Below, one piece after another: positions 23,820 through 29,541 of a stretch of 29,902 nucleotides of DNA. Under the pieces are notes generated by a model. It made no database searches and was not told the DNA's origin. It saw only the letters and a program-made list of their open reading frames with translations. Position 1 is the first letter of the stretch. Every line of letters starts with the position of its first letter. The translations under genes and the position numbers were made by a program. The stretch spans positions 1-29,902 of the forward strand of contig CALFPO010000045.1 of the NCBI GenBank assembly GCA_937919165.1. Direction: 5' to 3'. This DNA is from an uncultured Bacillota bacterium. GTDB lineage: Bacteria; Bacillota_I; Bacilli_A; Erysipelotrichales; Erysipelotrichaceae.

Positions 23820-25085
23820 ATGGGAGCAGAATGCGGTGGCTATGAGATCAAAATAAAAAAGGGCAATATTGACGAAATAAAAGAAATAATCGCTAAGTGC
23901 AGTATAGAGAATTGGGCCAATCCAAAGAAAAAGGGCAAAAGAATCTTTGTTGACTTTGAAACATATATTACATTTGAAGATTATGACGGATTGTTTTTGA
24001 AACTATGTGAAGAAATAGCTACGGCATTTCCTGAAAGCGAGTTTGAAGGAGAATCATATTATACCTACACATCATCTGATGAGGAGCGGGAAACATCGGT
24101 TAAATATAAGAACGGTGCTCTTAAAGCAAAATCTTTTGTCGGGATTGATGGGTTGAATCTTTGCTGTATAGAATGCGGCGAACCATTAACAATCAACCAA
24201 AAGCTAAGTGAAGAAATAGAATGCAAAGAATGCGGAAGCGTTTTTGACATAGACAACTGCGCGAGCGAAGTGACTTCTTATGAGAAAGTAATAATTAAGG
24301 GAAAGCAAGCCAATACAAAAGGTGCCAAAGCGCCTGGTTATGTATGCTCAAGCGAAGATTTTAAAGCTAAATTAAAGAAAGATGGTTCGCTTGTTATTAG
24401 CAAGTATATTGGATGGTATGTTGACGAATTAAGAATCCCAGAAGAAATCGACGGATACCCTGTTACAGAAATAGGACCAAAATGCTTCAATCTTCAAAAC
24501 AGTGTTGAAAGTCTGTATATACCTGGAACAGTAATGAAAATATGCCATGATGCGTTTGATGGCTGCCAAATTAAGAATATTTATATAGCCAATGGTGTTA
24601 AGGAAATTGAACGTAATGCCTTTAGTGACAATTTAGCCTTAAAGCATGTTGAACTTCCAAATACCATTGATGCAATTTATGAATCGTCCTTTTTTGGATG
24701 CTTCAATCTGAAGAAAATAATTATTCCTGAAGGCATAAGAGAGATAAAAGACTATGCATTTAGAGACTGCTCTCAATTAGAGGAAATAACATTGCCGAAT
24801 ACGTTGATATCCATTGGTGAAGAAGCGTTTGCCGATTGCCGTGATTTGCAGAGAATCGTGATTCCTGCTTCGGTAAAGAATATCGGAAATTATGTATTTG
24901 CAGAATGCGCCAAACTTAAAGAAGCGGTATTTAAGGGGAATCCAGATAATATCGGCGAATTCATATTTAATAAATATTCTATATTATATGAACATATTAA
25001 CAAGGAAGATATTGTTGTAGAATGTCAGCCAAATGGCAGTGTAGAAAAATACGCAATTGAAAACAATATAAAATACCATAACTAG
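23820..25085 (+). CDS. BspA-type leucine-rich-repeat protein with zinc ribbon
   Basis: A 421-residue protein. Residues 1-100 are an acidic unknown domain. Cys116-x2-Cys119 and Cys135-x2-Cys138 form a zinc ribbon ('CIECGEPL', 'CKECGSVFDI'). From about residue 190 there are seven or so LRR_5 (BspA-like) repeats, for example 'EIGPKCFNLQNSVESLYIPG', 'EIERNAFSDNLALKHVELPN' and 'SIGEEAFADCRDLQRIVIPA'. There is no signal peptide or membrane anchor, so it is probably cytoplasmic. The ATG at 23820 follows ATAAGGAGCG, whereas an upstream TTG does not have an RBS. Base composition is more AT-rich than the sugar operon, suggesting accessory origin. Function is unknown; LRR_5 proteins are usually protein-binding. 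Confidence 0.82.
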   Translation: MGAECGGYEIKIKKGNIDEIKEIIAKCSIENWANPKKKGKRIFVDFETYITFEDYDGLFLKLCEEIATAFPESEFEGESYYTYTSSDEERETSVKYKNGALKAKSFVGIDGLNLCCIECGEPLTINQKLSEEIECKECGSVFDIDNCASEVTSYEKVIIKGKQANTKGAKAPGYVCSSEDFKAKLKKDGSLVISKYIGWYVDELRIPEEIDGYPVTEIGPKCFNLQNSVESLYIPGTVMKICHDAFDGCQIKNIYIANGVKEIERNAFSDNLALKHVELPNTIDAIYESSFFGCFNLKKIIIPEGIREIKDYAFRDCSQLEEITLPNTLISIGEEAFADCRDLQRIVIPASVKNIGNYVFAECAKLKEAVFKGNPDNIGEFIFNKYSILYEHINKEDIVVECQPNGSVEKYAIENNIKYHN

Positions 25086-25155
25086 TTTGCGTGAGAAAAA
25101 CATCTAGAAACAGCCTTTCGCGTTAGCATATTATTCTGAGTATGGTAAAGCTATC

Positions 25156-25185
25156 AAAAAAGCCCCTATTTAAGGGCTTTGTTTT
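25156..25185. terminator. Bidirectional terminator between LRR gene and tRNA cluster
   Basis: AAAGCCC (25159-25165) pairs with GGGCTTT (25174-25180) around an 8-base loop. In the minus direction it is followed by six T, ending the tRNA cluster; in the plus direction GTTTT follows, ending the LRR gene. Confidence 0.8.
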
Positions 25186-25192
25186 GGCAAAT

Positions 25193-25266
25193 TGGAGCAG
25201 GTGATGGGAATCGAACCCACGTAGTCAGCTTGGAGGGCTGAAGTTCTACCATTGAACTACACCTGC
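25193..25266 (-). tRNA. tRNA-Gly(TCC)
   Basis: A complete cloverleaf with acceptor GCAGGTG/CACCTGC, anticodon loop CCTCCAA (anticodon TCC), T-loop TTCGATT and encoded CCA. It is the last gene of the first tRNA cluster in transcription order. Confidence 0.95.
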
Positions 25267-25275
25267 ACTCACTAG

Positions 25276-25351
25276 TGGTGACTCGATCGGGAATCGAACC
25301 CGAGACCCTCTGATTAAAAGTCAGATGCTCTACCGCCTGAGCTACCGAGTC
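25276..25351 (-). tRNA. tRNA-Lys(TTT)
   Basis: Acceptor GACTCGG pairs with TCGAGTC with a single G-T. The anticodon loop is CTTTTAA (anticodon TTT), the T-loop TTCGATT, and CCA is encoded. Standard structure. Confidence 0.95.
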
Positions 25352-25357
25352 AATATA

Positions 25358-25433
25358 TGGCTGGGATGGCTGGGATTGAACCAGCGAAATGACAGAGTCA
25401 AAGTCTGTTGCCTTACCACTTGGCTACATCCCA
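25358..25433 (-). tRNA. tRNA-Gln(TTG)
   Basis: Acceptor TGGGATG pairs with CATCCCA. The anticodon loop is CTTTGAC (anticodon TTG), the discriminator G, and CCA is encoded. Standard structure with T-loop TTCAATC. Confidence 0.95.
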
Positions 25434-25440
25434 ATCTAAG

Positions 25441-25525
25441 TGGTGGAGGGGGGCAGATTCGAACTGTCGAACACATAGTGAGCAGATTTACAGTCTGCCG
25501 CGTTTAGCCACTTCGCTACCCCTCC
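25441..25525 (-). tRNA. tRNA-Tyr(GTA)
   Basis: An 85-nt tRNA with long variable arm, acceptor GGAGGGG, anticodon loop CTGTAAA (anticodon GTA), T-loop TTCGAAT and encoded CCA. Confidence 0.95.
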
Positions 25526-25533
25526 AAAAAAAG

Positions 25534-25609
25534 TGGTGCCGACAACAGGAATTGAACCCGTAACCTACTGATTACAAATCAGTTGCTCTACCAATTGAGC
25601 TATGTCGGC
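25534..25609 (-). tRNA. tRNA-Thr(TGT)
   Basis: Acceptor GCCGACA pairs with TGTCGGC. The anticodon loop is TTTGTAA (anticodon TGT), the T-loop TTCAATT, and CCA is encoded. Standard structure. Confidence 0.95.
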
Positions 25610-25622
25610 ATTTAGAGAAAAA

Positions 25623-25698
25623 TGGTGGAGGTTAACGGGCTCGAACCGCTGACCCTCTGCTTGTAAGGCAGATGCTCTCCCAACTGAGCTAAACCTCC
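25623..25698 (-). tRNA. tRNA-Val(TAC)
   Basis: Acceptor GGAGGTT pairs with AACCTCC. The anticodon loop is CTTACAA (anticodon TAC), the T-loop TTCGAGC, and CCA is encoded. First gene of this cluster in transcription order, directly after the promoter at 25715-25743. Confidence 0.95.
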
Positions 25699-25714
25699 AC
25701 AATTGTGCTTTATA

Positions 25715-25743
25715 ATATTACCACATGTATTTTACTAAGTCAA
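25715..25743 (-). promoter_or_regulatory. Promoter of the first tRNA cluster
   Basis: On the minus strand TTGACT (25738-25743), a 17-base spacer and TAATAT (25715-25720) form a good sigma-A promoter 17 bases before tRNA-Val. It shows that this cluster has its own promoter, separate from the second cluster and the XRE gene. Confidence 0.8.
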
Positions 25744-25768
25744 TAAAAAATCAATCTATTAACAAGTA

Positions 25769-25795
25769 TTAAAAAAGTGCTATATTTAGCACTTT
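25769..25795 (-). terminator. Terminator of the XRE gene
   Basis: On the minus strand a perfect 9-bp stem (AAAGTGCTA, 25795-25787, with TAGCACTTT, 25782-25774) and 4-base loop is followed by a T-run. It overlaps the last codon of the XRE gene and separates it from the downstream tRNA promoter. Confidence 0.85.
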
Positions 25796-25991
25796 ATTTG
25801 TTATAAACAAGCCAATCTATAGTTACTTTTAATACTGAAGCTAATGCAATTAGATTTATAGTATCAGGTAGATTTTCATCTCTTTCCCATGATGAAACAG
25901 CCTGATAAGATACATTCATCTTATCAGCTAGATCTGCCTGTGTAAGGTTAAGATTTTTTCTTGCGATAACAATGTTTTCACCGATGTTCAT
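25794..25991 (-). CDS. Small XRE-family helix-turn-helix regulator
   Basis: A 65-residue protein consisting of one XRE/Cro-CI type HTH domain: 'NLTQADLADKMNVSYQAVSS' covers helices 2 and 3 and 'WERDENLPDTINLIALASVL' completes the fold. There is no effector or dimerisation domain beyond it. A strong AAAGGAGGA RBS precedes ATG 25991. It is unusual in lying between two tRNA clusters, 24 bases downstream of the CCA end of the last tRNA gene of the second cluster, so it may be transcribed with those tRNAs. It may be a remnant or control gene of the neighbouring AT-rich island; its target is unknown. Confidence 0.88.
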   Translation of the reverse strand: MNIGENIVIARKNLNLTQADLADKMNVSYQAVSSWERDENLPDTINLIALASVLKVTIDWLVYNK

Positions 25992-26015
25992 AATTCCTCC
26001 TTTGTTTATAAATAA

Positions 26016-26091
26016 TGGTGGACGTTCTAGGTAACGCTCCTAGCTCTTTAGATTTTCAGTCTAACGCTTTCACTTGATTAGCTTAACGTCC
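26016..26091 (-). tRNA. Non-canonical tRNA-Phe-like gene (GAA)
   Basis: All four helices are perfect: acceptor GGACGTT/AACGTCC, D-stem GCT/AGC, anticodon stem TTAGA/TCTAA with loop CTGAAAA (GAA), and T-stem CTAGG/CCTAG. However, position 8 is A instead of U, the D-loop (AATCAAGTGAA) has no GG pair, and the T-loop is AGCGTTA instead of TTCRANY. The standard D-loop/T-loop contact is therefore lost. CCA is encoded. It begins 1 base after the CCA of the Ser gene. It may be a specialised tRNA, a tRNA-like RNA or a divergent mobile-element tRNA. Confidence 0.65.
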
Positions 26092-26092
26092 A

Positions 26093-26182
26093 TGGCGCTC
26101 ACTGTAGGATTCGAACCCACGCGTCCTTTCGGGCCTAAATGATTTCAAGTCATTCCTCTTATACCAACTTGAGTAAGTGAGC
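26093..26182 (-). tRNA. tRNA-Ser(TGA)
   Basis: A 90-nt class II tRNA with acceptor GCTCACT/AGTGAGC, anticodon loop CTTGAAA (anticodon TGA), a long variable arm, T-loop TTCGAAT, discriminator G and encoded CCA. Structure is acceptable, and it is separated from the Phe-like gene by a single base. Confidence 0.85.
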
Positions 26183-26188
26183 ATATAT

Positions 26189-26266
26189 TGGAGATACTGA
26201 TGAGATTTGAACTCATGCATACCAGTGTTGCGGACTGGTGCCTTAACCAAACTTGGCTACTAGGTA
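26189..26266 (-). tRNA. Aberrant tRNA-Cys-like gene (GCA)
   Basis: D-arm (GCC/GGC with GG in the loop), anticodon stem CCAGT/ACTGG and T-arm ATGAG-TTCAAAT-CTCAT are intact and CCA is encoded. The anticodon loop is CCGCAAC, with C at position 33 instead of the universal U. The 5' acceptor strand (TACCTAG) does not pair with the 3' strand (CAGTATC): only two Watson-Crick pairs remain. This could be a pseudo-tRNA. Confidence 0.55.
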
Positions 26267-26274
26267 AGGTAATT

Positions 26275-26349
26275 TGGGGAGAAAGAAGAGAATCGAACTC
26301 GTATTTTTAGGGCCACAACCTAACGTTCTACCATTGAACTACCATCTCC
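26275..26349 (-). tRNA. tRNA-His(GTG)
   Basis: Anticodon loop TTGTGGC (anticodon GTG), G-1 opposite C73 as required for tRNA-His, and acceptor GAGATGG/CTTTCTC with one T-T mismatch and one G-T. The T-stem has one mismatch. CCA is encoded. Probably functional but somewhat weakened. Confidence 0.8.
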
Positions 26350-26352
26350 ATA

Positions 26353-26429
26353 TGGTCAGGATAATAGGATTTGAACCTACAACCTCATGGTCCCAAGCCA
26401 CGCGCTCTACCAAGTTGAGCTATATCCTG
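26353..26429 (-). tRNA. tRNA-Pro(TGG)
   Basis: Acceptor CAGGATA/TATCCTG is perfect. The anticodon loop is CTTGGGA (anticodon TGG), the T-loop TTCAAAT, and CCA is encoded. First gene of the second cluster in transcription order. Confidence 0.9.
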
Positions 26430-26432
26430 ATA

Positions 26433-26467
26433 AATAAAAAGCCATTATGCACTAGTACATAATGGCT
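26433..26467 (-). terminator. Minus-strand terminator or attenuator upstream of tRNA-Pro
   Basis: A perfect 10-bp stem AGCCATTATG (26440-26449) / CATAATGGCT (26458-26467) with an 8-base loop. In the minus direction it is followed by TTTTTATTTA. It would end a minus-strand transcript starting between about 26,470 and 26,850, where I see no gene, or attenuate the tRNA operon. Confidence 0.65.
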
Positions 26468-26856
26468 CAATATAAACATAGTTATTTATTTTAAAACTAA
26501 ATTATTGACTCTTTATGTATGTGCATGATAAAAAACTTTTCGTAAGAAAAGGAATTGGGTTGATGACATTGTGAGCAAAATAAATTAATCATTAACTTGT
26601 TTTCCATAAGTTTTTTCCTTTCTGCACATAATATGTTTATGTGGCCATAGTTATTATTACATTAATAAAGCATTAATACAATCAACTGTGAATTGAGTTA
26701 TCATAATTCTTTATATTATATATATTTATAAAAAACTAATATGTCCATTTAAATGGACATACTATAAGAAAATACATATTAGAATAAAACTATAATCAGG
26801 ATATTTTATGTATATTGTGGCATTCTCAAGGACAAGTAAAGGGAATAATATACTAA
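26468..26856. other. AT-rich non-coding stretch
   Basis: No supportable gene in about 390 bases. It holds a small hairpin CTTTTC-GTAA-GAAAAG (26536-26551), a 20-bp perfect palindrome (26741-26760) and a TATAAT at 26791-26796. The sharp rise in AT content begins here. Confidence 0.6.
26741..26760. promoter_or_regulatory. 20-bp perfect palindrome, candidate operator
   Basis: ATGTCCATTTAAATGGACAT reads identically on both strands, and the flanking T and A extend it to 22 bp. It lies about 100 bases before the next gene and just upstream of a TATAAT, so a dimeric repressor or activator site is likely. The XRE regulator nearby is a candidate binder (inference). Confidence 0.6.
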
Positions 26857-28014
26857 ATGTTAAATGCACTTAAAACCAAAATACTAAATATATTTAAAAG
26901 TCTTTTTCATAAGAAACAAAAAGAAAAGAAATCAACTTTTATTAATGGTTTTAGTAAATATAGTGATGCTATAGAATTAGACAAACCAATAGAATGTGGC
27001 AACTATGAACAAATACTATTCGAACATATATGTCCTGGAGATATTGTTTATGCTCATATGCCATTATCTAAGAAGAAGTTAGTAAGAATACCAGAAGGGC
27101 ACAAAACAAGGCCATACTATATTGCTTATAAATTGAAATACGGATTTATTGCTTTTGAAGCTTCATCCTCACCATATGAAAACCTATCTGATACTAAAAC
27201 ATATAAACTGTCTGATGCTGTATATGATGAACTATCGAAATCTAGTTATTACGATTTGAATACTGCTTATTATCTTCCAAAAGATAAACTAATAAGATTT
27301 ATTTGTGAAACTAAAGAAAACGATTTTAACGAAATACAAAGAAGATTATGGATTAACAAAACGAATGATTATGAAGCATTATTCAAAGAAAAACCAGTAT
27401 TATGTAAACCTATACCTGGTGATATTATCAACAAGAACAAGGAACAATGGCTAATTGTTGATGAAACGGAAGAAAACTATTCTGTACTAGAAATAAGCAA
27501 GGAAAATAAAAAGAATATCAAACATGGATTGTATGTACATAGTAATGCAAATGCTTGGAAAGTTAATATTTCAAAAGGAATGCTTATAGAAAAGAATTGT
27601 TCTATCAAAACACAACATATTGTTAATAAAGATGACTTCTGCAACTTAAAAAGAAGAATTGACGCAGAAAAAGAAACTCAAAAAAAGAAAAAACCTAATA
27701 AAAATAAACCACCTAAATACTATACAAGATTTGATATTGGAACAGTATTTATTGATATAGAAGAAGATGAAGAATATGTATATTTATATTCTAATAGATC
27801 ATATGATTACTGCATTAAAGTAAGTGAATATTTAAATGATGATGTTTATCCAGAATATGATTTATATGAAACAAGAGTAGGCGAATTAGCAAAAAATGGA
27901 ATTGTAACTGATGATGAATTACAAAAAATATTAGGTGATCAAATTATTTATGGAAATGATAAATTAAATATTCTAGAAAATAAAATAATCGAATTAGAAG
28001 GAGTGATACAATGA
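26857..28014 (+). CDS. Unknown protein with PemK/MazF-like SH3 segments
   Basis: A 385-residue lysine-rich cytoplasmic protein that I do not recognise as a named family. Residues about 56-105 ('CPGDIVYAHMPLSKKK', 'IPEGHKTRPYYIAYKLKYGF') look like the N-terminal strands of PemK/MazF-type SH3 barrels, where 'GDIv...P..kv....RP.liv' is typical. A similar 'PIPGDIINKNKEQWLIVDE' begins near residue 187, and 'FDIGTVFIDIEEDEEYVYLY' near 291, suggesting three related barrels in series. A Lys/Pro linker (KKKKPNKNKPPK) separates the last two. The RBS is weak (AAGGG). The stop overlaps a 22-residue peptide gene. Very AT-rich codon use suggests horizontal acquisition. RNase activity is not established. 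Confidence 0.6.
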   Translation: MLNALKTKILNIFKSLFHKKQKEKKSTFINGFSKYSDAIELDKPIECGNYEQILFEHICPGDIVYAHMPLSKKKLVRIPEGHKTRPYYIAYKLKYGFIAFEASSSPYENLSDTKTYKLSDAVYDELSKSSYYDLNTAYYLPKDKLIRFICETKENDFNEIQRRLWINKTNDYEALFKEKPVLCKPIPGDIINKNKEQWLIVDETEENYSVLEISKENKKNIKHGLYVHSNANAWKVNISKGMLIEKNCSIKTQHIVNKDDFCNLKRRIDAEKETQKKKKPNKNKPPKYYTRFDIGTVFIDIEEDEEYVYLYSNRSYDYCIKVSEYLNDDVYPEYDLYETRVGELAKNGIVTDDELQKILGDQIIYGNDKLNILENKIIELEGVIQ

Positions 28015-28079
28015 TAGAAATTATAATAATAGTATATATAGTGATTAAAGGCCTAAAGCTAATATTTAGAGGTCATTAA
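28011..28079 (+). CDS. 22-residue hydrophobic peptide
   Basis: A short frame beginning MIEIIIIVYIVIKG and ending with a basic tail (lysines, one Arg, one His). The first 12 residues form a single isoleucine-rich membrane helix. It has a strong AAGGAG RBS 8 bases before ATG 28011, which lies inside the end of the upstream gene and overlaps its stop (ATGA), so the two are coupled. The layout, hydrophobic helix plus cationic end, resembles type I toxin peptides, but no antisense RNA is recognised. It could also be a small membrane regulator. Confidence 0.55.
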   Translation: MIEIIIIVYIVIKGLKLIFRGH

Positions 28080-28102
28080 ATATATTGAATGAGGATTAAT
28101 CT

Positions 28103-28465
28103 ATGGAAGCAAATACTAAAATACTATCTAAAGATGTTGTTGCAAAATTGGATTCACTATGTATTGCATATTATGCATTAAAAAAATCAAAAAGTAATGA
28201 ATTAGCTTTTACATCTAACAATAAGAAGAATAGAGAATTTGAGATTAAATTTTTGAATGATGGCACCTACAAAGTGTCAACTAGATATTTAGGATATAAA
28301 AAAATTATGGATAGCACCATAGGATTTACACAAAAAACCAAAGACCCAGATCAAAGAAGATACAGTTTTTCAGTTATAGTCGATAGCAAAGAAGGCTTAA
28401 ATTGTATGCTTCTTGAAATGTTAAATAAAGGCTATGATATAAATCCTAAAGTAGAATTAATATAG
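28103..28465 (+). CDS. Hypothetical protein, 120 residues
   Basis: I do not recognise the family. It is a 120-residue protein with a short helical N-terminus ('DVVAKLDSLCIAYYALKKSK') and alternating polar/hydrophobic strands ('FEIKFLNDGTYKVSTRYLGY', 'RRYSFSVIVDSKEGL'), suggesting a small alpha/beta or beta-sheet domain. No signal or membrane segment is present. A TGAGGA RBS lies upstream of ATG 28103. It follows the PemK-like gene and the small peptide on the same strand with a 23-bp gap and shares their AT-rich composition, so it probably belongs to the same unit. Confidence 0.6.
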   Translation: MEANTKILSKDVVAKLDSLCIAYYALKKSKSNELAFTSNNKKNREFEIKFLNDGTYKVSTRYLGYKKIMDSTIGFTQKTKDPDQRRYSFSVIVDSKEGLNCMLLEMLNKGYDINPKVELI

Positions 28466-28902
28466 AGGAAAGAATAAGGCTAAAATTAACACCGACAAAT
28501 TTCAATTAAAATACTATTGTATTAAAAAGACGATTATCGTAAGAAATTATCTAAAAATTGAAAAAGCGTTTAACGATGGTAGATTATTATATTATGACAA
28601 ACAAAAAGGTCAACTTTTAGAGGGTAACGATGGAGACCAATTCTCCAAGGTCGGCTCTTTAGAAGACCTTAAAAATAATATAGAAAATTTTTGGAAAAAT
28701 TTCAAGTCTAAAAGGTAACTGAACGGTCAATACAACATTCCAGAGGATAGTGCATTTGGCTGTGTTTTTAACCATGTGACAGCCTCTTCTAGATTCTTAA
28801 ATTGATAAAGGATCACAATATTTAAAAGATGTTGGTGAAAAGATTAAGAAAGCAGCAAGCGAAGGTGGCAAATATTATAAAAGTAACTGGAGAATACTTT
28901 AG
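28461..28902 (+). pseudogene. Decayed reading frame without a start codon
   Basis: A protein-like frame runs to a stop at 28716-28718 without ATG, GTG or TTG. It contains 'TIIVRNYLKIEKAFNDGRLL' and later 'GSLEDLKNNIENFWKNFKSK'. The same frame continues after the stop ('NGQYNIPEDSAFGC') to a TGA at 28803. Coding-like sequence then resumes in another frame ('GSQYLKDVGEKIKKAASEGG') until 28902. The pattern fits loss of the 5' end plus a nonsense and a frameshift change. The original function is not recognisable. Confidence 0.5.
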
Positions 28903-28913
28903 AGGAAATCAAA

Positions 28914-29201
28914 ATGAAAAACAGTAAAAGTAGTTTAGGTGAATTCAAAGATTTTGTAGATGCATTAACTGGCAAGAAAGAAGTAGACACTCTTAAAACA
29001 ATCTTCAGTAATGATGATAGGATTCATTACAAAAACGAACGTGATGATGTTGATTATAGAGGAAATAAACATGAAAAGAGTCATGATCCATCTGTAGATG
29101 AATTTGATTCAGCAGAAGAATTTGCTGAAGAGTATGCTGATGACTTTGATTCGTTTGAAGAAGCAATGGATTATTATGAAGATGAAAAAGATGAGAACTA
29201 A
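28914..29201 (+). CDS. Very acidic small protein
   Basis: A 95-residue protein with a mixed N-terminus ('SLGEFKDFVDALTGKKEVD') and an extremely acidic C-terminal half ('DEFDSAEEFAEEYADDFDSF' then further acidic residues). I do not recognise a family. Spaced acidic clusters at 3-4 residue intervals would form an acidic amphipathic helix, a property shared with DNA-mimic anti-restriction or inhibitor proteins and with antitoxins, but this is only compositional. An AGAGGAAA RBS precedes ATG 28914, and the gene directly follows the decayed frame. Confidence 0.65.
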   Translation: MKNSKSSLGEFKDFVDALTGKKEVDTLKTIFSNDDRIHYKNERDDVDYRGNKHEKSHDPSVDEFDSAEEFAEEYADDFDSFEEAMDYYEDEKDEN

Positions 29202-29541
29202 CAATAATTTTATTCTTGCAATGCTATAGTCGAGCGTATAATGGCTCTGTAATATACATTTCTATAGAATATCCATAACTCATAAAATGGAACAGGCAAC
29301 TTATGGCCAACTGAAATTAATCAGTTGTTTCATAATTATTTGTTATTCTTAATCCTTTAGATACTTTTAGTATAAATACTGTTTTTTAGTAATTAGACAT
29401 AATAACATATTTATTTTTTATATAGATAATGATATACTCAAGTATCACTTGAGTTATTATTCAATAGTTCAAGTGATTATATATTCATTTAATTGTCTTA
29501 TATATGTATTATTTATGTGTATCTAATGAGGAGGGTACATA
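29202..29541. other. AT-rich intergenic region with repeated half-sites
   Basis: About 340 bases without a supportable gene. The only clear structure is the group of CAAGT/ACTTG half-sites at 29436-29477, upstream of the last gene. Confidence 0.6.
29436..29477. promoter_or_regulatory. Cluster of inverted half-sites
   Basis: ACTCAAGT-ATC-ACTTGAGT (29436-29454) is a perfect dyad. ATCACTTGA (29444-29452) pairs again with TCAAGTGAT (29469-29477). The three half-sites look like a regulator-binding array for the gene starting at 29542, or alternative mRNA hairpins. Confidence 0.55.

Noticed and set aside
25193..26429. CRISPR-like repetition in the tRNA region
   Set aside because: The repeated short motifs are T-arm and CCA sequences of tRNA genes, with irregular spacing.
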